Positions 23,278 to 34,400 of a stretch of 36,884 nt of DNA are shown here, one piece after another (position 1 is the stretch's first letter; every line of letters begins with the position of its first letter). The stretch lies in assembly GCA_002294285.1 (NCBI GenBank), contig DBFL01000058.1, positions 1 through 36,884 of the forward strand, written 5' to 3'. Both the position numbers and the translations under genes were made by a program. Source of the DNA: Candidatus Neomicrothrix sp. UBA881. Lineage in GTDB: Bacteria > Actinomycetota > Acidimicrobiia > Acidimicrobiales > MedAcidi-G1. The notes under the pieces are model-generated. The model was given only the letters and a program-made list of their open reading frames with translations, was not told the DNA's origin and did not search any database.

Positions 23278-24086
23278 GGTCGCCCCAGTTTCTTATGAAG
23301 AGTCCGAACTGAAGCACCTGTTACCAGAACAGCCCCCAACAATAAAATACCCAAAGCAGTAACAGCATCGGACCATGACCACCCCACGATCATCAACCTT
23401 CTAAGAGGGTCAATTATCCACGTTATTGGGTTGAATTCAGCTAGTTGTTTAAACCATCCACTCATTAGTTCTGTCGGGAAAAAAGCTGAACTCATAAAAA
23501 TCATCACAAATATAAGTGGAAATGTGGCTCCCACTACTTCTTGAGAACCCGACCTAATTGCTAATATTTGACTTAACCCACCGATAACGACAACGAGAAG
23601 ACACGCAGACAGTGTCAAGACAATAAAGCCGGCCAGCCCACTAGATATCTGAGCGCCAGCAGCTAAAAATACCAAAATTATAATGACAGTCTTGATTCCA
23701 GCCAAAAGAGCTGAACCTGCAACTCTACCGATCAGAACAGGCACTCTCGCTACCGGTGAAGCTAGTAGCCGGTCCATAAAACCGTTTTCGATATCTAGTG
23801 CCAACTCCGTTCCTGAATTACTTGCACCGAATGAAACCATTTGCAGGACTGTGGCTGGGAGGAGAAAATCAAGAAAAGAATCAACCTCTGGAAATCCCGG
23901 AAGACTTAGGACTCGTTCAAATTGTTCCGTATATGTAAAAGCCAGAAGTAACGGAAATAGCAAACCCGGTAAAACAGTAGCGAGCTGTCTTAATTCACTT
24001 ATTAAAGAACGTTGAGCCAGAATAAATGTTTGAGAAGAGAATTTTTTGATTACTTTCGAAGAAGTAGTCGTATCGACCCTATTCAT
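23274..24086 (-). CDS. ABC-2 type transporter permease (first permease)
   Basis: 270 aa from ATG 24086, preceded by a strong GGGGAGGAG; a TTG four codons earlier is less likely. The predicted topology is an N-terminal cytoplasmic part and about six membrane helices. The landmark IENGFMDRLLASPVARVPVLIGR near residue 103 matches the second permease segment, and FNPITWIIDPLRRLMIVG lies near the end. It belongs to the DrrB/ABC-2 permease family. The start overlaps the end of the ATPase gene by 8 nt, so it is translated together with it. The substrate is unknown. Confidence 0.88.
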   Translation of the reverse strand: MNRVDTTTSSKVIKKFSSQTFILAQRSLISELRQLATVLPGLLFPLLLAFTYTEQFERVLSLPGFPEVDSFLDFLLPATVLQMVSFGASNSGTELALDIENGFMDRLLASPVARVPVLIGRVAGSALLAGIKTVIIILVFLAAGAQISSGLAGFIVLTLSACLLVVVIGGLSQILAIRSGSQEVVGATFPLIFVMIFMSSAFFPTELMSGWFKQLAEFNPITWIIDPLRRLMIVGWSWSDAVTALGILLLGAVLVTGASVRTLHKKLGRP

Positions 24087-25032
24087 TCTCCTCCCCAACG
24101 CCTTCTAGTCTTCTGCCTGTCGCTTCAGCGAAAACATCATCGAGACTAGGAGCATCCAACTCAAGATGCTCTACTGAAATCCCCGCTTCATCAAACGCTC
24201 TTACAACTTCCGCCAACCGGGTTGCTCCCCCATCCAACCCTACGGCTAGACGTCCTTCTCTAGCAGGCCTTCTCTCACCAAAAGAATCCAAAACAATCTG
24301 TGCCCTTGCTCTATCCACTTCTTCAATATCGACACGTAAGGTGGGAGAACTAATGTTTTCTTTCAGTTCCTTTGGAATGCCTTGACGTGCGATCCTTCCA
24401 GCATCAATAATCGCTATTTCGTGGGCTAGCTGATCTGCTTCTTCTAAATACTGGGTAGTCAAAAAAACAGTGGTTCCTAATTCAGTGTTTAAACGCTTCA
24501 CTTCATTCCAGAGTGCCTCGCGACTCGTAGGGTCAAGACCTGTAGTTGGTTCATCTAAGAAAAGGATTCTAGGTTCGTGGATCAAAGATAAAGCCAAATC
24601 AAGACGTCGCCTCATACCTCCTGAAAAAGTGCTTACACGTCTACTAGCCGCTCCTGACAATCCAACGCGTTCAAGCAGTTCACCGCCCCTTTTCTTCGCT
24701 TCAGATCGGGTAATTCCATGCAAGACTGCTTGTAGTCTGATCAGTTCATTTGCAGTCATCAATGGATCGATTGCCGCATCCTGAAGGGCAACACCAATTA
24801 ATCTCCGCACAGCAGCCGCTTCAGTGACAACGTTGAACCCTGACACATAAACCTCTCCAGAAGTTGGATGCAATAGGGTTGTGAGCATCCTGATGGCTGT
24901 TGATTTGCCAGCTCCATTCGGCCCTAGAAAGCCAAAAACTTGCCCTTCACTGACACTTAAATTGATGCCATCTACTGCGACTATCTCCCCAAACCTTCGT
25001 ACAAGGTCGCGCGTTTCTATGACAGTGTTCAC
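24079..25032 (-). CDS. ABC transporter ATP-binding protein, DrrA-like
   Basis: 317 aa. Walker A GPNGAGKSTAIRML near residues 38-51, signature FSGGMRRRLDLALSL near 138-152, and Walker B ILFLDEPTTGLDP near 160-172 are intact. Then comes the C-terminal extension of about 80 residues (DUF4162-like) found in daunorubicin-resistance ATPases, which ends in PSLDDVFAEATGR. It energises the two permeases downstream. It starts with GTG at 25032, 12 nt after the coxL stop, without a good Shine-Dalgarno. Readthrough transcription from coxL is therefore likely. Confidence 0.93.
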   Translation of the reverse strand: MNTVIETRDLVRRFGEIVAVDGINLSVSEGQVFGFLGPNGAGKSTAIRMLTTLLHPTSGEVYVSGFNVVTEAAAVRRLIGVALQDAAIDPLMTANELIRLQAVLHGITRSEAKKRGGELLERVGLSGAASRRVSTFSGGMRRRLDLALSLIHEPRILFLDEPTTGLDPTSREALWNEVKRLNTELGTTVFLTTQYLEEADQLAHEIAIIDAGRIARQGIPKELKENISSPTLRVDIEEVDRARAQIVLDSFGERRPAREGRLAVGLDGGATRLAEVVRAFDEAGISVEHLELDAPSLDDVFAEATGRRLEGVGEENE

Positions 25033-25044
25033 GGTAAATAATTT

Positions 25045-27330
25045 TCAGTTCTTTTGTTCTTGGATAGCTTCCCAGACTCTTAGAGAACTAACTGGCAAAT
25101 CAATGTTTGTTACCCCAAAATGACTCAATCCATCCACAACTGCATTTGCAACCGCAGGAGTAGCTCCAATAGCGCCAGATTCTCCTATCCCCTTACAACC
25201 AAGCGGGTTATTAGGGGTTGGTGTTTCCATTGGAACCAGTTCAAAAGATGGCAACTCTGCCATCGAAATTATTCCATAATCTGCAAAGTTTGCTGACTGC
25301 GGATTACCATCCGCATCATAGGAAACTTCCTCTGTTAAAGCTTGAGCGACCCCTTGCGCTATCCCTCCATGTCTTTGACCTTCCACGATCATAGGGTTGA
25401 TTATTGTCCCAGCATCATCACACGTGATCATCCTGTCAAGAGTTACTCCACCAGTCTCGGTATCAATTTCTACAACTGCTATATGGGTACCGAATGGGTA
25501 GCTGCACTTAGTCTGCTCATTTGATTCTGAAGATAGATCATCTGCTTCTTCTGCTATCTCTGCCCACGTCTTATTAACTGATGGAGTTCCTGAAACATGG
25601 AAAGTTCCATTTGCCTGATCCAGAACGATGTCATCCACATTAGCTTCAAGCAAATCGGCGGCAATCTGTTTCGCCGACTCAACCACCTGACCCGCAGCGC
25701 GATGTATTGAAGAACCTCCTAATTGCGTTGATCGGGATCCGAATGTTCCAACACCTTCTGAAACTTGATCTGTATCACCTTGAACAAGTTCTATATCTTC
25801 GATATCCATTCCTAGTTGGTCCGCTGCGATCATTGCGAAAGTGGTCTGATGACTTTGTCCATGTGATAAAGAGCCAGAATAAACACGCGCCTTTCCTTGT
25901 GGAGTAATTTCCACTTTTCCGTACTCAGCCCCTCCTGGTGCAGGACCTGCCGTAATCTCTACATAAGTTGCTATACCTATTCCCAGTTGAACAACTTCCC
26001 CATTATCTCTACGTCTAGTTTGCTCATCCCTTAAGTCTGAATAACCCGCTGCATCAAGTGCTAGCTCTAAACTCTTTTCATAATCACCGCTGTCATATTC
26101 TGTTCCAACAGCAGTAGAAACTGGAAAATCTGCAGCCTTTAGATAGTTCTTTCTTCTTATGTCTGCTGGATCCATTCCAATTTCACCAGCGAACATATCA
26201 ACTGCTCTTTCAATGGTTAATGCTGCTTCAGGTCTACCTGCTCCGCGGTATGCCTCAGTCGGAGTTGTATTGGTGACGACGCTACGCGCTCCCGTCTCTA
26301 TATGAGGAATATCATAAACACCTGAACTCATTATCAGTGTAAACATAGGCAGAAAAGCACCGAGGCGAGTATAAGCACCAGAATCAGCTAGCACTTCAAG
26401 ACGATAGTGTGTGATATTTCCGTCTTTACTACCTCCAATAGTAAATCGATGAACGTGGGCGCGACCCGGACCCATAGCTAAAAGGTTCTCGGTCCTGGTT
26501 TCAAACCAACGGACGGGCTTTCCCGCTTTTGCTGAAAGCCATGGGAGTAGGGCGTCTTCAGGATACGGGGGGATTTTTCCACCAAAGCCACCGCCGACAT
26601 CTGGAACAATTATTTGAAACCCTCCTTTTGCTTGTTCAGCATAAAGAGGCTCGAGTGCCCCCTTGACCCCGTGTGGAGCCTGGTTTGACATCCACATAAT
26701 TGCCTTATCGCCTTCCCATGTAGCTGCGGTTGAACGTGGCTCCAAAGGAGCTGGGGCTGTTCTCTGGTGCGCAACGCGACCGCTTACTACAACTTCGCAA
26801 TCACCAAAAAAAGAATCGTCTGTAATTCCAGTAGCCATACCTAGTGCAGAAAAATCAACAGCTATATTCGTTCCAACTTCGTCATATATTACGACTGAAT
26901 CGGTTGCTGCTTCTTCCATGTCTACGACAACCGGTAAAGGTTCGTAGTCTACAGAGACTGCTTCAGCGGCATCTGCGCCTGTTTCAGGGGTTTCACTTAG
27001 TATTACTGCTATACATTCCCCAACAAATCGAACTGTGTCAGTAGCCAGTATCGGTCTATTCAACATTGGCTCCGGGAACATTGGTACCTGGCCCTGTAGA
27101 ATAGTTGGTCCATCTAAATCAGCTGCAGTAAAGACTCCTGCTACTCCCGGCATAGCTGCTGCTTCTGAAGCATCTACAACAATCTTTGCGTGCGCCATTA
27201 TCGAACGTACGTAAGTTACAAAAAGTGCACCTTCGAGGGCAGGTTCGTTCAAATCGTCCGTATAACAGGCTCCTTCAGTTAAAAATCCAACATCTTCTCT
27301 TCTAAGTACGCGGTTACCTAAAATACTCAT
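25045..27330 (-). CDS. coxL: Form II CO dehydrogenase-like molybdenum-binding large subunit
   Basis: 761 aa, full length for the molybdenum hydroxylase large subunit. The active-site loop reads AYRGAGR (residues 360-366), the signature of form II CoxL; true Mo-Cu CO dehydrogenases (form I) have AYxCSFR, and the cysteine that binds copper is absent here. Other marks are the VPDVGGGFGGK molybdopterin loop (242-252), LEPRSTAA near 196, GVGTFGSRSTQLGG, and the catalytic Glu717 in GIGESG. Form II enzymes are widespread, but oxidation of CO is not assured; they may hydroxylate an aldehyde or heterocycle. A CAGGAG ribosome site precedes the ATG. It is separated from coxS-coxM by an ABC exporter. Confidence 0.93.
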   Translation of the reverse strand: MSILGNRVLRREDVGFLTEGACYTDDLNEPALEGALFVTYVRSIMAHAKIVVDASEAAAMPGVAGVFTAADLDGPTILQGQVPMFPEPMLNRPILATDTVRFVGECIAVILSETPETGADAAEAVSVDYEPLPVVVDMEEAATDSVVIYDEVGTNIAVDFSALGMATGITDDSFFGDCEVVVSGRVAHQRTAPAPLEPRSTAATWEGDKAIMWMSNQAPHGVKGALEPLYAEQAKGGFQIIVPDVGGGFGGKIPPYPEDALLPWLSAKAGKPVRWFETRTENLLAMGPGRAHVHRFTIGGSKDGNITHYRLEVLADSGAYTRLGAFLPMFTLIMSSGVYDIPHIETGARSVVTNTTPTEAYRGAGRPEAALTIERAVDMFAGEIGMDPADIRRKNYLKAADFPVSTAVGTEYDSGDYEKSLELALDAAGYSDLRDEQTRRRDNGEVVQLGIGIATYVEITAGPAPGGAEYGKVEITPQGKARVYSGSLSHGQSHQTTFAMIAADQLGMDIEDIELVQGDTDQVSEGVGTFGSRSTQLGGSSIHRAAGQVVESAKQIAADLLEANVDDIVLDQANGTFHVSGTPSVNKTWAEIAEEADDLSSESNEQTKCSYPFGTHIAVVEIDTETGGVTLDRMITCDDAGTIINPMIVEGQRHGGIAQGVAQALTEEVSYDADGNPQSANFADYGIISMAELPSFELVPMETPTPNNPLGCKGIGESGAIGATPAVANAVVDGLSHFGVTNIDLPVSSLRVWEAIQEQKN

Positions 27331-27426
27331 TTAATTTCTCCTGTTATTTTCTAACAAGACTGTAGCCCGATGGCGATTTAGTGTTTCAGTCAGAGCAATA
27401 TTTTAGACCGAAAAATAGTTCTATCG

Positions 27427-29103
<1,677 letters not shown>

Positions 29104-29139
29104 ATATGGAGAATATGTAAAAAGTTTCAATAGGTTTTT

Positions 29140-30558
29140 TTAGAGCTCTTTTAATGTTTGATTTTCTATCTCTGATTTCAGGATTTTTCTGGTCTTACTA
29201 TCGGCAGAGAACAAGTCGATGTTTTTATCTGTTGCAGCAGTTTCAATGTTTTGTATGAAAGTGACAAACCTTTTATTAGCTGCTCTTAGAGCTCTTTCAG
29301 CTTCGTAACCATTTTCCGCAGCCCAGAAAACAAGATTTAGAATAATACTCCCTAACTCTTCGTCGGTTTCAGGAGTGACCTTTTTGAGCACGATTTCTTC
29401 ATCGGTCAAACCCAGGGTTTGAGACTTTTCGAAAATTTTCTGCGCATATGATAATGCTGGAAGGCTGTCTGGCACTCCGTCCAGAATGGAAGTTCGTTTT
29501 TTCTCATTTTTCTTAATCTCTTCCCATTTTTTGTGAGCTGCTTTTTGGTTTTCTTTAAAGTCTGCTGGATGATTTATGTCAAATATTTTAGGGTGTCGTC
29601 TCTTAAGCTTCTCGTAAATTCCGTTTGTGACATCAGCTAGATCGAATCTGCCATTCTCTGCCGCTATACGCGAATGGAATACGACTTGAAACAACAAGTC
29701 ACCAAGTTCTTCTTCTAGGTCATCAGATCCTTCGCCTGTTTCTTCATTAAAGTTTTCGATGGCTTCCAACACTTCATAAGTCTCTTCAAGTAAATGCGAG
29801 GTAAGCGAGGAATGGGTTTGTTCAGAATCCCAGGGACATTGAAGTCTTAATGTCGCTACGAGTTCGATGAACTGCTGCAGTTCGGATGCTATGGGTGATT
29901 CCAAATGGGGAATAAAACATGAAGTTAAATGGTCGGGCTCGACGTTTTCAATTAAATCCTCCCATTTCAACTCTTGGATAATTTCGTCTTCTAGACCTAA
30001 ATGTTTCAAAATGAACACTGGTTGAACCGGTGGAATGTCAACCGATGCAACTATGTCCGCTAGAACGTTAACGCTATCGATCTGCGTCACTAGAAGCGGA
30101 CCTGAGTCACCTGCAGCTTCTATTGCGAATCTATGGGCATCTATAATCCTGACTCCAGCTTCCATCGGGTCAATATTTAAACAGCTCCATACCAGGTCAA
30201 TAAAGGAAAGACTGGGGATTACTTCAACTTCTACTTCGGTTTGTTCAGCGAGTAATTGAACTGTTTTTTCAGCTACAAAAGGCGAGCCGGGAACTGCGTA
30301 AAGTATCTTTCCATTCTTTTTCGCAGAGTTAATTAACTCTGTAACAATATTTCTGTAGAGGTCTTCGAAGGATTCAGCAGACTCGTACAAGTGGTCGAAT
30401 GAGGTAACTTTGTTTTCCAGTAACACACTAGAGGGATGCCTAAGTGTCCTTGCATAACGAAAACTATGTTCATTAATCAGGTCTAATGTTCTCGAATTGC
30501 ACAGAGAGGGTTCTCCTGGTCCAAGACCTATAACTGTCACCTTAGGCGAAGGTTTCAA
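29140..30558 (-). CDS. mazG: MazG nucleotide pyrophosphohydrolase with N-terminal tetrapyrrole-methylase domain
   Basis: 472 aa, two domains as in YabN-type proteins. Residues about 1-225 are a tetrapyrrole (corrin/porphyrin) methylase-like domain with VIGLGPGEPSL (GPG nucleotide loop), YAVPGSPFVAEKTV near 103-116 and a YE-like DLVWSCLN segment. Residues about 240-460 are MazG with RLQCPWDSEQTH, the EE-x-x-E metal site in LLEETYEVLEA, the E-x-x-D site in EEELGDLLFQVVF, and the second half marked by ALSYAQKIFEKSQTLG. MazG hydrolyses NTPs or aberrant nucleotides to NMPs. It starts with TTG at 30558, 1 nt after the parvulin stop; a GTG 6 codons later is an alternative. It follows mfd as in other actinobacteria. 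Confidence 0.9.
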   Translation of the reverse strand: MKPSPKVTVIGLGPGEPSLCNSRTLDLINEHSFRYARTLRHPSSVLLENKVTSFDHLYESAESFEDLYRNIVTELINSAKKNGKILYAVPGSPFVAEKTVQLLAEQTEVEVEVIPSLSFIDLVWSCLNIDPMEAGVRIIDAHRFAIEAAGDSGPLLVTQIDSVNVLADIVASVDIPPVQPVFILKHLGLEDEIIQELKWEDLIENVEPDHLTSCFIPHLESPIASELQQFIELVATLRLQCPWDSEQTHSSLTSHLLEETYEVLEAIENFNEETGEGSDDLEEELGDLLFQVVFHSRIAAENGRFDLADVTNGIYEKLKRRHPKIFDINHPADFKENQKAAHKKWEEIKKNEKKRTSILDGVPDSLPALSYAQKIFEKSQTLGLTDEEIVLKKVTPETDEELGSIILNLVFWAAENGYEAERALRAANKRFVTFIQNIETAATDKNIDLFSADSKTRKILKSEIENQTLKEL

Positions 30559-30559
30559 A

Positions 30560-31426
30560 TCAAGGACTTTCCGAAACCTGCACGGGAACTATTTGTCCAA
30601 TTACCGGATCCCAAGTGCCGTAACGGGGATCCAACTCTATTTCTCGAGTGAGTGTTGCAAGGTGCATCATCGACATAAAAATCCGTTCGTCTTGTTCTTC
30701 GAACAGCATTGGCTCAATCGGACTCCTTTTGTCGATACGTATCACATGAAAACCGAATTGACTGCCCACCGGATCTAATAGTTCTTTCGAAACTTTCAGA
30801 CCACCGAGTACAGCCCTTTCAAAAGAAGGCACAAATGCACCCAAGGGGACACATCCGAGATAACCACCTTGGCTGCCTGAACCTGGGTCTGTTGAAAATG
30901 TTAGAGCTAAATCCTCAAAACTTTGCCCAGAATCTAAAAGTTTGATTACCTCCACTGCTTCCTGTCTGGTATTCGTGAGAATATGACTCGTGCAAAGTTC
31001 ATGACCAAGAAGATTTTTGTTTCTTTCATAAGCCAGTTGAACTGCGGGGCCACCCTGTGCTGCAATATTCCGAAAAGCTTGCCATTCGCTGTACATATCT
31101 AATCGCGGATCTGAATCATTTAAGCCAGACGCTAAAAGTTGATTCCTTGCTCTATCTATCTCTTCTTTTTCTACTTCAACCCCGTATTCATTCAAAAAAT
31201 CGACTAAAGCCTGATTTTGTATCCACTCATCAGCTGTTTGCAGCAGCGTTAGAGTGTCAGGGTTTTCGATTCCTGTTCGTTTGCCACTCCAGTCAATTAA
31301 TTCATTTCGCTCTATCTGTGTTTCACCCACCTCAATCGCGACTTGGGAACCGCCGCAACTAAACAGGCAAAGAACCGCAAATGGAACTACTGAAAATTTC
31401 AAGATCTTAAAGAAGGATTTTTTCAT
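30560..31426 (-). CDS. Parvulin-type peptidyl-prolyl isomerase lipoprotein (SurA/PrsA-like)
   Basis: 288 aa from ATG 31426 (a GTG four codons earlier lacks a ribosome site). The signal sequence MKKSFFKILKFSVVPFAVLC ends in a lipobox LFSC (Cys24), predicting a lipid-anchored exported protein. A SurA-N-like helical region (about 30-140) is followed by a parvulin rotamase domain (about 145-250). It shows CTSHILTNTRQEAVEV, SFEDLALTFSTDPGSGSQGGYLG, split across two strands, and VGSQFGFHVIRIDKR. It would assist folding of exported proteins outside the membrane. In Mycobacterium the gene between mfd/mazG and eno is the lipoprotein LpqU, which is a different family. Confidence 0.88.
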   Translation of the reverse strand: MKKSFFKILKFSVVPFAVLCLFSCGGSQVAIEVGETQIERNELIDWSGKRTGIENPDTLTLLQTADEWIQNQALVDFLNEYGVEVEKEEIDRARNQLLASGLNDSDPRLDMYSEWQAFRNIAAQGGPAVQLAYERNKNLLGHELCTSHILTNTRQEAVEVIKLLDSGQSFEDLALTFSTDPGSGSQGGYLGCVPLGAFVPSFERAVLGGLKVSKELLDPVGSQFGFHVIRIDKRSPIEPMLFEEQDERIFMSMMHLATLTREIELDPRYGTWDPVIGQIVPVQVSESP

Positions 31427-31456
31427 ATTTAAACTCACTACAAAATGCTACGTGAC

Positions 31457-34400
31457 CTAAGTCGTAACGGGAACCAAATCTTTCAAGTAGTTACTTAAAG
31501 CTTCAGCCGGATTTTTTTCTGGTATCGGGATTTGCAACTCGGCAGAACTCTCCTTTAAGTAGGCTTCGGGATGCAATCTTTCTAAACGAGTTTGTTTACT
31601 CAGGGGAAGCAAAACAGGTGAGCAGCGAGCAAGAAAGCCTGCTTCAGATGTTTTCCTTTTTGTCACCGTCACTTCTTTGATTCCTCTCTGAACACAAGTT
31701 GTTCTTAAATGACCTATTGATAGAAGTTCTTCTGCTTCTTTTGGAATAGGTCCGTATCGATCTTCCCATTCCTGTCTAACTTCTTCGATATTCGTCGGAT
31801 CGGAGGTTTCGCCTGCTGATGCTAGTTTCCGATAAGCCTCGAGCCTTAAATCACTTCTGGTTACATAGCTTTCCGGCAGGTAAGCGTCTACGGGAATTTC
31901 TACCCTTATTTCAGCTTGGTCGACCTCTTCAGTGTCGGCGAGTTCTGAAACCGCCTCATTGACCATCTGACAGTACAAGTCGTAGCCCACTGAAGCCACG
32001 TGTCCACTCTGTCCTGTTCCCAAAAGGTTTCCAGCGCCTCTAATCTCGAGGTCTTTCATCGCTAAACGAAAACCGGAACCCAACTCTGTGGTCTCACCAA
32101 TTGTTCTCAACCTCTCAAATGCTTCTTCAGTGAGTGAACGGTCGGTCGGGGTGAAAAGGTACGCATAGGCTCTTTGTCCAGATCTTCCCACTCTGCCTCT
32201 CAACTGGTGTAGTTGCCCCAGCCCTAGCAGGTCGGCTCTATCAACCACCAAGGTATTTACCGTTGGCATATCAATACCTGACTCAACTATTGTGGTGCAG
32301 ACCAATACATCATAATTTCTCTCCCAAAAATCTAGAATTACCTTCTCCAGGGACGATTCGTCCATCTGGCCGTGAGCTATGGCAACACGCGCCTCTGGCA
32401 CCAACTGTCTTATTCCAGCTGCCACTTCCTCAATGTCGTGGACTCTGTTATGCACGAAAAAAACCTGTCCTTCACGTAACAGTTCTCGCCTTATAGCTTC
32501 AGTTACAGCGCTTTCATTGTATTCGCCAACAAATGTAAGTATCGGTTGTCGGTCTGCGGGTGGAGTGTCAATAAGACTTAGATCTCTAATTCCAGTTAAT
32601 GACATTTCTAAAGTTCTGGGTATAGGAGTGGCTGTTAAAGTCAAAATATCAACTTGGGCTTTCATTGCTTTAATAGCCTCTTTATGGCTGACTCCAAATC
32701 TCTGCTCTTCGTCAACAATTAGAAGTCCAAGGTCTTTGAAAGAAACGTCTGAGGAAAGAAGTCGATGGGTTCCGATGACAATGTCAACAGAGCCAGCACT
32801 TAACTCTGCTAAGACTCTTCGAGTCTGAGCATTTGTTAGGAATCGACTTAAAATCTCAACTTTTAGTGGATAAGAGGCAAAGCGTTCTTTGAAGGTTTCA
32901 CCATGTTGTTGGGCTAAAAGTGTTGTTGGCACCAAAACGGCCACTTGGCAGCCATCTTGAACCGCTTTGAAAGCCGCCCTGAGGGCAACTTCTGTTTTGC
33001 CGAACCCTACATCTCCGCATACAACACGGTCCATCGGGAATGGTCGTTCCATGTCGGCTTTTACTTCATCGATAGCTTTTAGTTGGTCTGGAGTTTCCTG
33101 AAAAGGAAAAGATTGTTCGAGTTCCGACTGCCAAGGTGAGTCTTTTGCGAATGCGCGACCTGATGAATTAATTCTCTTTTTGTAAAGCTCTACTAAATCA
33201 GAAGCGATTTCTGAAATTGCCGACCTGACTCGAGACTTAGTTCTTTCCCACTCGACTCCACCCATACGGGAAAGGGTTGGGACGTCACCAGCGCTATACG
33301 GTCTGATTACTTCAATTTGATCAGTTGGCAAATAAAGACGATCACTGCCTTTATATTCCAATAACAAGTAGTCTTTTTCTGCTCCACCAAGTTTTTGACT
33401 TACGAGACCTGCAAACCGGGCTATTCCATGATGTTCATGGACTACATAATCGCCCGCCGAAAAGTCTTCAAAAACACGGATGTTGTCTCTTCTAGGCTGC
33501 TTTGAAGACTTGTGTGTTCTTCTTCTACCAGTAATTTCTCTTTCTGTGATTAATGCGAAAAGTGAATTCTCTAGAATAAATCCTGACTCGATTGCTCCGA
33601 CCATGATTCGAATGCCTGAAAATTCATTGTCTAATTTTTCATTTTCTATTGCAACAGGTAGACCCTCTTTTTCGAAGACTTCAAAGAGGCGCTTGGCGCT
33701 ACCTTCTCCATCTGCTGCGACAACAAGATGAAAATTTTTGTCCAATAGTTCTCTTAATCGTTCAAAACTTTTGTGTGTAGAATTTTTGGTGAGTCTCTCG
33801 CCTTTAACCGATTCAAATGTGGTTGCCTTTATCTTTTTGGTGGACAAATCGGTGGGAATCGAATTAATCGACCAGATAGATGCCTTGCACGATTCTAGAG
33901 ACGTCTCAAAAGAAGAATGAAGTTCTGGCAGTTCTGACCCTTCAAACGACCATGTCTTTGAAAGCGACTCAGCCAATCTATTTTCTTTTTCTAACAGGTC
34001 GGCGACTCTGGAACGAAGGCGTTTCCTGTCGAGCAACAACAACATGCCTTCCTCCGGAATAATGTCACCTAGTGAAACACTGTCGTTTAGAAGCCACGGC
34101 AAAAATGACTCCATTCCGTCGAAAAGTTCACCCTCTGCCAGTTTTTTCCATTCCTCTGTACCCCAGTTATTCTGGTCTGCCATAAATGAGGCTTTCTTCA
34201 GCATTTCAGGGTCCAGAATCAACTCCCTGCAGGGAAAAGCTTCAACCTCATCGACAGGTTGCTTTGATCTTTGATCAGCTACTCCAAATTCACATAATCT
34301 CTCGATCTCATCTCCCCAAAAATCTATACGAATAGGAAAAGCTGATGTCGATGGCCACAAGTCAATTATCGAACCCCTTATCGCCAATTCACCGCGGTGT

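Noticed and set aside
25045..27330. Bona fide CO dehydrogenase (form I)
   Set aside because: The active-site loop is AYRGAGR without the copper-ligand cysteine, so CO oxidation cannot be claimed.
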